From the NCBI RefSeq assembly GCF_010668395.1, contig NZ_WUEY01000001.1, positions 186,001-250,000 of the forward strand: a stretch of 64,000 bases of DNA, written 5' to 3'. This document shows, one piece after another, positions 16,987 through 25,824 of the stretch (its first letter is position 1; each line of letters begins with the position of its first letter). The translations under genes were made by a program, and so were the position numbers. The DNA comes from Martinezella lusitana (GTDB taxonomy: Bacteria; Pseudomonadota; Alphaproteobacteria; Rhizobiales; Rhizobiaceae). Below the pieces are notes generated by a model. That model was not told the origin of the DNA. It saw only the letters and a program-made list of their open reading frames with translations, and searched no databases.

Positions 16987-18302
16987 GCGGCGGCTGGCTG
17001 CAGCCCTCTCAGCTTTGCCGGCATATCGCCGCCATAGGCCCAATCCAGCAGTTCCACCGTATGCAGGATGGGAATGGCGGTTCCCGTGGCGATCTGCGTG
17101 ATGCAGCCGATATTGCCCGTAGCGATGATGTCGGCCTTTGTCGCTTCGATGTTCCTGACCTTGCGCGCCTTCAGCTCGGCCGAAATCTCCGGCTGCATGA
17201 TGTTGTAGGTGCCGGCGGAGCCACAGCAGAGATGTCCTTCCGCCGGGTCGCGCACGGTAAAGCCCGCAGCCTTCAACAGCAGCTTCGGCGCCATGGTGAT
17301 CTTCTGCCCATGCTGCATGGAACAGGCGGAATGATAGGCGACCGTGACGCCGCGCGGCATATGCGACGGCAGGTCGAGGCTTGCGAGATATTCGGTGATG
17401 TCCCTGGCAAGGGCCGAAACCTTTGCCGCCTTTTCGGCATAGGCCGGATCGAGGCGCAGCATGTGCCCGTAATCCTTGATCGTCGTGCCGCAGCCGGAGG
17501 CGGTGATGACGATGGCGTCCAGCCCCCCGGCCTCGATCTCGCGTATCCACACATCGACATTGGCGCGGGCGGCGGCAAGCGCCTGTTCCTCGCGCCCCAT
17601 GTGATGCACCAGCGAACCGCAGCAGACCTCGCCTTCCGGCGCCACCACCTCGACGCCGAGGCGCGTCAGCAGACGGATGGTCGCCGCGTTGATCTCCGGA
17701 TCGAGCACAGGCTGGGCGCAGCCGGTCAGTATCGCCACGCGACCGCGCCGCTCCGCCTGCGGCTCATATCGGCCGGGCTTGGCGAAGGGCGACGGCGCCG
17801 GGACGTTGCGGGGCGCAAGATCGAGCATGGCGGCAAAGGCCTTCAACGCCGGAACACGCTTCAACATGCCCTTGAATGGCCGGCCGAGGCGCGCCAGCTG
17901 CAGAGCCAGCCGGAAGCGGCCGGGATAAGGGAGCACGGCAGCCAGCACATTGCGGGTCAGTCTATCCATCAGCGGACGCTTGTAGGTGTTCTCGACATGA
18001 GCGCGGGCATGGTCGATCAGATGCATGTAGTCGACGCCCGAAGGACAGGTTGTCGTGCAGGCGAGACAGGAAAGACAGCGATCGATGTGCGTGACCACTT
18101 CGGCATCGGCGGGCCGGCCGTTTTCCAGCATGTCCTTGATGAGGTAGATGCGGCCACGCGGACTGTCGAGCTCGTTGCCGAGCGTGACATAGGTCGGACA
18201 GGTGGCGGTGCAGAAGCCGCAATGCACGCATTTGCGCAGAATCGCCTCAGATTCCGCCACATGCGGATCGGCAAGCTGTTCGGGAGTGAAATTGGTTTGC
18301 AT
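16983..18302 (-). CDS. glcF: Glycolate oxidase iron-sulfur subunit
   Basis: 439 residues from ATG 18302. Two 4Fe-4S ferredoxin motifs: CVHCGFCTATCP (Cys25, 28, 31, 35) and CLSCLACTTTCP (Cys76, 79, 82, 86). Two CCG-type cysteine-rich domains follow (EVCCGSL and HLCCGSAGTY). Passes electrons from the GlcD/GlcE flavoproteins, which oxidise glycolate to glyoxylate, towards the respiratory chain at the membrane. Last gene of glcDEF, separated from glcE by a repeat element. Confidence 0.96.
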   Translation of the reverse strand: MQTNFTPEQLADPHVAESEAILRKCVHCGFCTATCPTYVTLGNELDSPRGRIYLIKDMLENGRPADAEVVTHIDRCLSCLACTTTCPSGVDYMHLIDHARAHVENTYKRPLMDRLTRNVLAAVLPYPGRFRLALQLARLGRPFKGMLKRVPALKAFAAMLDLAPRNVPAPSPFAKPGRYEPQAERRGRVAILTGCAQPVLDPEINAATIRLLTRLGVEVVAPEGEVCCGSLVHHMGREEQALAAARANVDVWIREIEAGGLDAIVITASGCGTTIKDYGHMLRLDPAYAEKAAKVSALARDITEYLASLDLPSHMPRGVTVAYHSACSMQHGQKITMAPKLLLKAAGFTVRDPAEGHLCCGSAGTYNIMQPEISAELKARKVRNIEATKADIIATGNIGCITQIATGTAIPILHTVELLDWAYGGDMPAKLRGLQPAAA

Positions 18303-18335
18303 CTTATACACATCCCCACTTGAGCAAGATCTTGC

Positions 18336-18512
18336 CCCTCATCCGGCCTCCTGAGTTTTTGCCGAAGGGCGGCCACCTTCTCCCCGTATGGACGGGGAGA
18401 AGGGGATGGGCGCACCCTCCGTCATCCCTCAGCCTCTTTTGAGCCGATAAAGTCCCGCAAACACGGTCATCCCCTCTCCCCGCCTGCGGGGAGAGGGCTA
18501 GGGTGAGGGGCA
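18336..18512. repeat. Rhizobial intergenic mosaic (RIME-like) element, copy 2
   Basis: About 177 bp, bounded by CCCTCATCCGGC and CTAGGGTGAGGGGCAA like the copy at 4861-5020. Left palindrome CTTCTCCCCGT...GACGGGGAGAAGG, right palindrome CCTCTCCCCGC...GCGGGGAGAGG, both more perfect than in copy 1. Lies in the glcE-glcF gap. Confidence 0.82.
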
Positions 18513-18530
18513 ATCGTAGACAATGCGCCA

Positions 18531-19730
18531 TCAACCCATCTTCCCCGGATTGAAGATTCCCGCCGGATCGAACTTTTGCTTCACACGCGCCGAAAGCAGC
18601 GCCACCGCTTCGGGCTGAGGCTGGAAGGCGGCAGTTTCGGCGCGGGCGGCGGGGGTGGCGCGCAGCAGGGTCGCGTGTCCGCCGCCAAGGGCATGAATGT
18701 AGCGGCGCAGCAAGTCGCCTTCCGGCTCCGCTTCCATGCGCATCCAGACAAGGCCGCCCTGCCAATCGTAATAGGCGTCCACGCCTGCTTCCAGGCGAAG
18801 GGCCGCGACGAGCTGGTGGCCGACGCCGGGCGCCACCGACACACGCCAGATCGGGCGCGACGTGCCATCGGCATACGGCTTCACCTCGCGGATTTCCCGC
18901 CAGAGCCTGCGGCTGTCCTCCTCTTCGAGCCGCGTCACGGAACCGAGCCGGCCCATCGCTGCGGCGAGCTTCTCCCCCCGGACCGCGACGGAGCCGGGAA
19001 GACCTTCCAGGCGCAGCACCGTCGCCTCGCCCCGTGGCAGCTTGCCGTCGAGAAAAGACCAGGCGACCGTGAGCGGAAGGTGGGCGGCACCCGACACTTC
19101 CAGCGGCAAGGCCATGACAGCGGCCATTGCATTGGCCGCTTCCGCATCGTTGAGGCCGGATACGACGACGGTTTCTTCCGTCTTCGGTTTGGGCGGAACG
19201 CGGAAGGTCACCTCCGTCAGCAGTCCCAGGGTGCCGTGCGAACCGGCCATCAGCTTGACCAGATCGAGACCGGTGACGTTCTTCATCACCCGCCCGCCGG
19301 CCTTGACGATCTCGCCCCGACCATTGACGAAGCGGACGCCGAGCAGGCTGTCGCGCGCGGCACCGCTGACGAAACGGCGCGGACCGGAGACATTGGCTGC
19401 GAAAATGCCGCCGATCGTCGGCTCGCCTTCCGTCGCCATCAGCGGCCGATGATCCATCGGCTCGAACGCCATCATCTGGCCACCCTCGGCAAGGGCGGCT
19501 GCGATTTCCGCCACCGGCGTCCCGGCCCGGGCAGTCATCACCATCTCACCCGGATTATAGGCGACGATACCGGCAAGATCGCGCGACGACAGCAGCGCGT
19601 CGGATGCGACCGCATTGCCGAAACCGGACCGCGTGTTGCCGCCAACGATCGCAAGAGCCGCGCCCCGCGCCGTATGATCGCTGATGATGGAGGCCGCTTC
19701 CGCCTCCGTCTCGGGATGGAACTCGTTCAT
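18531..19730 (-). CDS. glcE: Glycolate oxidase FAD-binding subunit GlcE
   Basis: 399 residues. FAD-binding PCMH-type domain near the N-terminus (ALAIVGGNTRSGFG, then PTIGGIFAANVSGPRRF and GRVMKNVTGLDLVKLMAGSHGTLG), followed by a shorter C-terminal part than in GlcD, ending FDPAGIFNPGKMG. Works with GlcD and GlcF to oxidise glycolate. Start at 19730 overlaps the glcD stop by four bases (ATGA). Confidence 0.95.
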   Translation of the reverse strand: MNEFHPETEAEAASIISDHTARGAALAIVGGNTRSGFGNAVASDALLSSRDLAGIVAYNPGEMVMTARAGTPVAEIAAALAEGGQMMAFEPMDHRPLMATEGEPTIGGIFAANVSGPRRFVSGAARDSLLGVRFVNGRGEIVKAGGRVMKNVTGLDLVKLMAGSHGTLGLLTEVTFRVPPKPKTEETVVVSGLNDAEAANAMAAVMALPLEVSGAAHLPLTVAWSFLDGKLPRGEATVLRLEGLPGSVAVRGEKLAAAMGRLGSVTRLEEEDSRRLWREIREVKPYADGTSRPIWRVSVAPGVGHQLVAALRLEAGVDAYYDWQGGLVWMRMEAEPEGDLLRRYIHALGGGHATLLRATPAARAETAAFQPQPEAVALLSARVKQKFDPAGIFNPGKMG

Positions 19731-21166
19731 GCGGCGTTGCGCCCATCGAGAGGAAAGACCTTGGAGGGATTGAGGATCCAGTCCGGATCGAAGGCCGCAC
19801 GGACCGACATCATCTGGGCAAGATCGACATCCGCATATTGATGCCGCATCAGGTCGCGCTTTTCGATGCCGACGCCGTGCTCGCCGGTGAGACAGCCGCC
19901 GGCATCGACGCAGAGCCGCAGAATATCGTTGCCGGCTGCCTCCGCCTTGGCGGCGTCCTCGGGATCGTTGGCATCGAACAGGATCAGCGGATGCATGTTG
20001 CCGTCGCCGGCATGGAAAACATTGGCGACGCGCAGACCGTAGCCGTCGATGATCTCGGCCGTCTTCTTCAGCACGTAGGAAAGCTGGCTGAGCGGCACGG
20101 TGCCATCCATGCAGATATAATCGGCAATGCGGCCGGTGGCGCCGAAGGCGGACTTCCGGCCCTTCCAGATCAAGGCAGCCTCCGTCGCCGACTGGCACTC
20201 GCGGACCGTCTTGACCTCATGCTTGCGGGCGATATCGACAATGCTTTTCAGCATGTCGTCCATTTCCGCCTCGGAGCCCTCCACCTCGACGATCAGGAGA
20301 GCGCCGACATCGAGCGGATAGCCTGCCTTTGCAAAGGCTTCGCAGATATCGATCGCCGGCTTGTCCATGAACTCGATGGCGACCGGAATGATGCCGGCTG
20401 CGATGACATCGGCCACGCAGGCGCCCGCCTCCTCGGAGGTATCGAAGCCGAACAGCACCGGCCGGGCGCCCTCCGGCTTCGCGATCAGGCGCACCGTCGC
20501 CTCGGTGACGATGCCGAGCTGGCCTTCCGAGCCGCAGACAAGGCCGAGCAGATCGTAACCGGAGGCGTCCAGCGCCTTGCCGCCGAGATCGACGACGGTG
20601 CCGTCGGTCAGCACCAGCTTGACGCCGAGCAGATTGTTCGTGGTGACCCCATATTTCAGACAGTGCGCACCGCCGGAATTCATGCCGATATTGCCGCCGA
20701 TGGTGCAGGCAAGCTGAGAGCTCGGGTCCGGCGCATAGAAGAAGCCATCGGCCGAAACGCTTTCTGACACATGCAGGTTCGTCACCCCTGCCTGCACGGT
20801 CGCGGTGCGATTGGCGTAATCGATGTCGAGGATACGGTTCATCTTCGAAAGACCGAGAACGACGGCATCTTCCTGCGGGATGGCGCCACCGGAAAGCGAG
20901 GTGCCGGCGCCGCGCGGAACGACGGGGACGCCGTAGCGATGGCAGTATTTCATGACGGCGGCCACTTCCACCGTCGAGCGCGGCAAGGCGACCGCCAGCG
21001 GCAGGCGGCGGTAGGAGATGAAGGCATCGGTTTCGAAGGGCACGAGCTCGCGCGCCTCGTGGATCAGGCATTCCGGCGCCAGGAGATCGGCCAGGTCCGC
21101 CACGATGGCGCTACGGCGAGCCAGAACATCCGCACGCGGTTCCAGAAATGAAATGGCCTCGGCCAT
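19727..21166 (-). CDS. glcD: Glycolate oxidase FAD-linked subunit GlcD
   Basis: 479 residues from ATG 21166. FAD-binding PCMH domain (VPVVPRGAGTSLSGGA; IGGNIGMNSGGAHCLKYG) and the C-terminal FAD-linked oxidase domain (HAGDGNMHPLILFD; CLTGEHGVGIEKRDLM; DPDWILNPSKVFP). It carries the catalytic flavin for glycolate to glyoxylate. First gene of glcDEF; shares a 121-bp region with a divergent LysR gene, an obvious candidate regulator. Confidence 0.96.
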   Translation of the reverse strand: MAEAISFLEPRADVLARRSAIVADLADLLAPECLIHEARELVPFETDAFISYRRLPLAVALPRSTVEVAAVMKYCHRYGVPVVPRGAGTSLSGGAIPQEDAVVLGLSKMNRILDIDYANRTATVQAGVTNLHVSESVSADGFFYAPDPSSQLACTIGGNIGMNSGGAHCLKYGVTTNNLLGVKLVLTDGTVVDLGGKALDASGYDLLGLVCGSEGQLGIVTEATVRLIAKPEGARPVLFGFDTSEEAGACVADVIAAGIIPVAIEFMDKPAIDICEAFAKAGYPLDVGALLIVEVEGSEAEMDDMLKSIVDIARKHEVKTVRECQSATEAALIWKGRKSAFGATGRIADYICMDGTVPLSQLSYVLKKTAEIIDGYGLRVANVFHAGDGNMHPLILFDANDPEDAAKAEAAGNDILRLCVDAGGCLTGEHGVGIEKRDLMRHQYADVDLAQMMSVRAAFDPDWILNPSKVFPLDGRNAA

Positions 21167-21287
21167 GCCGTCCTCCTCCTGCATCCGATTTCGGGCGCTG
21201 CCTCCTTTTAGCGCATAACAGGCTTAGCGCTTTCCAAAATTCGGCGCAAATGATAAGCATTTATTCCAAAATAGGAAATAATTGTGC

Positions 21288-22184
21288 ATGACCAATTTAG
21301 GGGATCTCGAAATCTTCGCCAGCGTCGTCGTGACTGGCAGCATGTCTTTGACCGGCCGCGCGCTCGGGTTCTCGCCCGCCGTCATTTCCAAGCGCATCAA
21401 ACGCCTGGAAGACAGGCTCGGCACCCGCCTTTTACAGCGCACGACGCGGCAGATTTCGCTGACGGAGGCCGGCCAGGGTTTCTACGACCGCGTGCTTGCC
21501 ATTCTGGCCGGGCTGGAGGAAGCGGAAGCCTATATTGCCGGGCGATCCTCGCAGATGTACGGCACGTTGAAGATCTCGGCGCCGACGTCCTTCGGGCGGC
21601 TGCATATCGCGCCGCATCTGAAATCCTTCATGCAGGCCCACTCCGAGCTGGCGATCAATCTCGTGCTCAGCGACGAATTCGTCGATATCGTCGGCGGCGG
21701 CTTCGACCTTGCCATCCGCATTGCCGAGCTTACCGATTCCAGCCTCGTCGCCCGCAGGCTCGCGCCGGTGCGCCGGGTGCTCTGCGCATCGCCGGCCTAC
21801 ATCGATTCCCATGGGATGCCGCAGGATATCGAAGATCTGCGCCGGCATGTCTGCCTGCCGGCGCACAATCATGACCCGTGGCGGCTGGACGGGCCGAAGG
21901 GAAGCCTGGTCTTCCGGCCGGAGGGCAGGCTCATCACCAATTCCAGCGAGGTGGTCCGCGAAGCCGTCATCGCCGGCCTCGGCATCGCGTTGCGGTCCAC
22001 CTGGGATGTCGGCCCGGAACTGCGCGACGGCCGCCTCGTTCAAGTGCTGCCGGCCTACGAAGGGTCGCATAATGTCACGCTTTCGGCGGTTTACCCCAGT
22101 CGACAGTTCCTGCCGGCGAAAGTGCGCGTCTTCATCGACTTTCTTGCGGAACTTTACGGGCCCGTTCCCTATTGGGAGCGTTAG
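21288..22184 (+). CDS. LysR-family transcriptional regulator
   Basis: 298 residues: winged helix-turn-helix (LEIFASVVVTGSMSLTGRAL..., about 5-60) and effector domain. The promoter region contains ATTCC-N6-GGAAA at 21264-21279, a partial inverted repeat that may be its own site. Divergent from glcD, so control of glycolate oxidation is a reasonable inference; the macro-domain gene follows 30 bp downstream. Confidence 0.92.
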   Translation: MTNLGDLEIFASVVVTGSMSLTGRALGFSPAVISKRIKRLEDRLGTRLLQRTTRQISLTEAGQGFYDRVLAILAGLEEAEAYIAGRSSQMYGTLKISAPTSFGRLHIAPHLKSFMQAHSELAINLVLSDEFVDIVGGGFDLAIRIAELTDSSLVARRLAPVRRVLCASPAYIDSHGMPQDIEDLRRHVCLPAHNHDPWRLDGPKGSLVFRPEGRLITNSSEVVREAVIAGLGIALRSTWDVGPELRDGRLVQVLPAYEGSHNVTLSAVYPSRQFLPAKVRVFIDFLAELYGPVPYWER

Positions 22185-22214
22185 AAGGCCCGTTCCAGGC
22201 TCGAGGAGATCATC

Positions 22215-22778
22215 ATGTCTGCGCCCGAGATCATTCGTTCCGATCTTGCCGCCGGTGCGAAGACGCGCTTCACCGTGGTTCTCGGCGACATCACACGGCT
22301 TCCGGTCGATGCCATCGTCAATGCGGCCAATAGCAGCCTGCTTGGCGGTGGCGGCGTGGACGGCGCCATCCATCGCGCCGCGGGTCCCGACCTTGTCGCC
22401 GAATGCAGGACGTTGAACGGCTGCAAGACCGGGCAAGCGAAGATGACAGGCGGATATCGCCTGCCGGCGAAGCATGTGATCCACACTGTCGGCCCCGTCT
22501 GGAACGGCGGCGACCATGGCGAAGAGGCATTGCTCGCCGGCTGTTATCGCAACAGCCTCGGCCTTGCCCGGCGGCATGGGCTCGGCACCGTCGCCTTCCC
22601 CGCCATCTCCACGGGCATATATCGTTTTCCCGCAGCGCCGGCGGCGGAGATCGCAATCGGAACCGCTCTTGCCGAAAGCAAGGATGGAGCCTTCGACGAG
22701 ATCATTTTCTGCTGCTTCGGCGACGAGATGGCCGCGCTCTACGATCGATTGCTGCCGCAGGCGCTGGCCGGAGCCTGA
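22215..22778 (+). CDS. Macro-domain protein, O-acetyl-ADP-ribose deacetylase type
   Basis: 187 residues, one macro domain. Signatures [32 protein letters not shown] and [13 protein letters not shown] match the MacroD/YmdB class, which hydrolyses O-acetyl-ADP-ribose and can remove mono-ADP-ribose from proteins. Start preceded by GAGGAG. It lies 30 bp after the LysR gene and may be cotranscribed; convergent with the next gene. Confidence 0.93.
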   Translation: MSAPEIIRSDLAAGAKTRFTVVLGDITRLPVDAIVNAANSSLLGGGGVDGAIHRAAGPDLVAECRTLNGCKTGQAKMTGGYRLPAKHVIHTVGPVWNGGDHGEEALLAGCYRNSLGLARRHGLGTVAFPAISTGIYRFPAAPAAEIAIGTALAESKDGAFDEIIFCCFGDEMAALYDRLLPQALAGA

Positions 22779-22782
22779 TTGC

Positions 22783-23946
22783 TCACCGCGCCAGATCGAG
22801 GTAGGCGGAGGCGACCAGGGCATCGATGTCACCCGGAACGGGGATCACGCAGGACTCCGCGCCGAGACCGCCCCTGGCGACCCGCTCCAGGCAACGGGCC
22901 TGCAGCGCGAAACCAAGATCCATGGATTCGACGGTATTGCCGAGCGGACGCGGGCCGGCGAGATTGGCCATATGACCGCCGCCAAGGATATGGAAGGCGC
23001 GTCCATCCCGCATGCGAACCGTCTCGATCTGCTCGGCTTCGTAGCGATCGACACCCGTGACGTCGGGACTGTTGCGGAAGCCTTCGACATCGATTTCATG
23101 CGGGAAGTGGCCGCCGTTCATCAGAATTGCGCCATCCTTGATGAAAGGCAGATCGGCGACCGTAACGATGTCGGCATAGCCGGTGACGGTAACAAGGATA
23201 TCGGCCGAGCGGATCGCCGCCTCGCGCAGCGGCGTCGAGAAGCCGTCGAGATGCGCCTCCAGTGTCGTGACCGGGTCGATATCCACGACGCTGACAGTGG
23301 AAAATGCGTTGCGGAAGCAGGCCGCCGTGCCCTTGCCGCAGGCGCCGTAACCGAAGACGGTGACGCGTTTGCCATTGGTGGAGCGATTTGTGAAACGCAG
23401 ATAGCTCTCGAACATGCTCTGCCCGACAGCATGCTTGTTTTCGGCAAATTGCTTGATCGGGCTGTCATTGATGACGAGGATCGGCATGTTGAGCCTGTCG
23501 CGCATCGGCAGCAGCCGCGTGCGGCCGGATGTCGTTTCCTCGGTGCCGCCCAGGAGATTGGCATAGGGGCGTTCAGCGGCGCGGGCAAAGAGATCGCCGC
23601 CATTGTCGAGCAGCAGGTCCGGCTTTTCCGCAAGGATCGCGTCGAGGCTCGCGCCATGCTCATCGGCGTTGCGGGTCTGCGTGGCGAAAACCTTTATTCC
23701 CTGAGCGCGCAGGTAGTCCACCGTCTCCGGCTGCGTGCTGTTGAGATTGCCGGTGCAGACGAGGCCGGCACCGCCGGAGCGCAGCGTCATCAGCAGCGCG
23801 ACCGTTTTCGGCTCCAGATGGATGCCGGTGCCGATGGTCAGGCCTGCAAAGGGCTTCGTATCGCGGAACTCCGCGGCGGTGGCGGCCAGCAGCCGGCAAC
23901 TGCGCGCCACCCAGTCAATGCGGGAAAGAGAAGAAGACTGATCCAT
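22783..23946 (-). CDS. S-adenosylhomocysteinase-like protein, divergent paralogue
   Basis: 387 residues, start set by AGGAG 7 nt upstream. Clearly related to S-adenosylhomocysteine hydrolase: GIHLEPKTVALL, LLLDNGGD (112-118), GTEETTSGRTRL (134-145), NDSPIK (160-165, conserved Lys165) and the NAD loop GYGACGKG (199-206). It departs from the true enzyme at substrate positions: the segment after the Lys reads QFAENKHAVG (the usual KFDN..GC is changed), the later GHP motif is replaced by GPRPLGN, and the C-terminal Lys-Tyr tail is absent. It is also shorter than the usual 430-470 residues. NAD use is likely; the reaction is unknown. Confidence 0.82.
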   Translation of the reverse strand: MDQSSSLSRIDWVARSCRLLAATAAEFRDTKPFAGLTIGTGIHLEPKTVALLMTLRSGGAGLVCTGNLNSTQPETVDYLRAQGIKVFATQTRNADEHGASLDAILAEKPDLLLDNGGDLFARAAERPYANLLGGTEETTSGRTRLLPMRDRLNMPILVINDSPIKQFAENKHAVGQSMFESYLRFTNRSTNGKRVTVFGYGACGKGTAACFRNAFSTVSVVDIDPVTTLEAHLDGFSTPLREAAIRSADILVTVTGYADIVTVADLPFIKDGAILMNGGHFPHEIDVEGFRNSPDVTGVDRYEAEQIETVRMRDGRAFHILGGGHMANLAGPRPLGNTVESMDLGFALQARCLERVARGGLGAESCVIPVPGDIDALVASAYLDLAR

Positions 23947-24027
23947 GATGCGCTCCTGCCGGCTGGTTCGATGCCGTGATCTGGCATGATGGCAAAGGGC
24001 CTGTCGATGGACATTGCATTGCGTTGC

Positions 24028-24046
24028 ATGGCAGAAAATCTGCCAT
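24028..24046. promoter_or_regulatory. Inverted repeat, candidate operator
   Basis: ATGGCAGA-AAA-TCTGCCAT: perfect 8-bp arms with a 3-bp centre, 82 bp upstream of the SAHH-like gene and just after the lysR stop. No T-run on the minus strand, so an operator is more likely than a terminator. Confidence 0.5.
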
Positions 24047-24058
24047 ACCAATGCCTGG

Positions 24059-24970
24059 CTAAACCAGTTCGGCTCCTGCCACGCTCAGCCAGTCTGCGAG
24101 CCGGACGAGCGCCGGGTCTTTCACATCGCTGCTGCGGATGCTGAGGCTGTAGCCCGCCGGTCTTCGGATGAAGCCGTAGGGCGCAACCAGGACGCGGCGA
24201 TCGATGTCGTCGCCGATGGCGGTGCGCGGCGCAATGGCAACCCCCAGGCCGGAGCGGGCGGCGCCGATCGCAAGCAGCAGGTCCTCGAATTCTCGATTGC
24301 CGGCAAAGCGCACGGAGGCATGGCCGCTTTCCGCAAACCAGTCGTTCCAGAGACTCGGAGCCGACCGGCTGGAGAGGGCGACGGCCCCGGCGAGCGCCGA
24401 GACGCCAGCTGAAAGGCCGAGGCGGCCAGCGACATCAGGCGCAGCGACCGGGCCGAATTCATCCTCCATGAAGCGAATGGCGGTGATATCGCGCGTCGGC
24501 CTGTATTCACCGCCCATAATCACCGCCTCCAGATCGGCGCGCTTGGCCAAAGGCTCCACCGTTGCCATCGGCACGATGTCTATATCGACATCCTGCAGGG
24601 TTGCCTGCAGATCTGCGACACGCGGCATCAGCCACCAGACGGCGAAGGCCGAGGGAACGCCGAGCCGGATGGACCGGCGGCTTCCAATCGAAAGCTCTGC
24701 CGAGGCCCGCGTCAGGATACCGAAGGCGACACCGACGGAATCGGCAAATGCCCTGCCCTTCGCGGTCAGCACCAGCCTGCCGTTTTCCCGATCGAACAGG
24801 GCGATGCCGAAATGGGCTTCCAGCAGGTTCAACTGCTGCCTGACGGCGCCGCGCACCACCCCGAGTTCATCGGCCGCCTTCAGAATGCTGCCGCGCCGCG
24901 CCACGGCATCGAAGGCGCGCAGCGCGTTCAAAGGCGGCAGGCGTCGGGATGAAACGGGTTCGGACGGCAA
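24059..24970 (-). CDS. LysR-family regulator, GcvA-like
   Basis: 303 residues. N-terminal RRLPPLNALRAFDAVARRG and LNLLEAHFGIALFDR are typical of the GcvA subgroup. Effector domain about 95-300 (SIRLGVPSAFAVWWLMPRV; GLGVAIAPRTAI). It is upstream of, and in the same orientation as, the SAHH-like gene, which makes that gene its probable target. Shares a 260-bp divergent region with the Nudix gene. Confidence 0.92.
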   Translation of the reverse strand: MPSEPVSSRRLPPLNALRAFDAVARRGSILKAADELGVVRGAVRQQLNLLEAHFGIALFDRENGRLVLTAKGRAFADSVGVAFGILTRASAELSIGSRRSIRLGVPSAFAVWWLMPRVADLQATLQDVDIDIVPMATVEPLAKRADLEAVIMGGEYRPTRDITAIRFMEDEFGPVAAPDVAGRLGLSAGVSALAGAVALSSRSAPSLWNDWFAESGHASVRFAGNREFEDLLLAIGAARSGLGVAIAPRTAIGDDIDRRVLVAPYGFIRRPAGYSLSIRSSDVKDPALVRLADWLSVAGAELV

Positions 24971-25146
24971 GGTTTTATCTTTCTATCCAGTGCGATGACG
25001 GCCGTTTTCAAGCAGCCACGTCATCTGCGGCATGAAAATGCTGTTCAATGTCGCTTTCAGTACAGTGGCTGGCGAATATCAGAAGACAAATCGTCGCCTT
25101 TTTACATACTCAGCACTCAATAAATTTGTGGGGAAATACCATATGG

Positions 25147-25180
25147 CATTCTGTGGAGCGCAAATTTTTTCCACAGAATG
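25147..25180 (+). promoter_or_regulatory. 11-bp inverted repeat in the Nudix leader
   Basis: Arms CATTCTGTGGA (25147-25157) and TCCACAGAATG (25170-25180) are perfect complements around a 12-bp spacer, in an AT-rich region 50 bp upstream of the Nudix start. Could be an operator, an RNA hairpin, or both. Confidence 0.55.
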
Positions 25181-25230
25181 GTAATATAGAATCAATCCTT
25201 CACTCCAACCTCCAAAAGGTGATCCGACAA

Positions 25231-25728
25231 TTGGCCTTTCTCAGCCGTATAGCAAATGATGTGCAACTTATGTTTCGGCGTCCGCCGCGACAGCAATATG
25301 CTGCGCTCTGTTATCGGGTGAAGAAGAAAACGGGTGACCTCGAGGTGCTGCTGCTGACCAGCCGCGACACCGGGCGCTGGGTCATTCCCAAAGGGTGGCC
25401 GATGCCGGGCAAGCTCTCCCACGAGGTCGCCGCGCGGGAAGCCTATGAGGAAGCCGGCGTGCGCGGCACGGTGGAAACCGAGCCGCTGGGCTCGTTCGGC
25501 TACGACAAACTGCTGAAGGACGGCATCGAGATACCGTGCCGCGTGCAGGTCTATGCGCTTGAGGTCAGCGAACTCGCCAAGAATTTCAAGGAAAAGGGCG
25601 AACGCTCCCTTGAATGGGTTTCCTGCAAGGAAGCGGCCGAGCGCGTGCGCGAACCGGAACTGAGCGGCATCATTCTCGGCTTCGCCCAGCGGATGGTCAA
25701 ACCGGCCGCCGCGGCGCAGGCGAAGTAA
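25231..25728 (+). CDS. Nudix hydrolase
   Basis: 165 residues from TTG 25231. This start is preferred because AGGTGATC, an extended match to the anti-Shine-Dalgarno, ends 6 nt upstream, and the resulting N-terminus (FLSRIANDVQLMFRRPPRQQ) reads like related proteins; in-frame ATG codons at 25048 and 25270 lack a good site. Nudix box GKLSHEVAAREAYEEAGVRG lies at about 76-95 with the catalytic REAYEEAGV. The context GRWVIPKGWPMPGK suggests the diphosphoinositol/polyphosphate hydrolase-like subgroup; substrate unproven. Confidence 0.88.
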   Translation: MAFLSRIANDVQLMFRRPPRQQYAALCYRVKKKTGDLEVLLLTSRDTGRWVIPKGWPMPGKLSHEVAAREAYEEAGVRGTVETEPLGSFGYDKLLKDGIEIPCRVQVYALEVSELAKNFKEKGERSLEWVSCKEAAERVREPELSGIILGFAQRMVKPAAAAQAK

Positions 25729-25824
25729 GCCACATTACTCACAAGAAACTGTGCCAGGATACGAGGCAGATGTTGCGTGCCGCATCGGGCAGCGCAATAC
25801 GAGAGTTTTAATCCAGAGAATTGC

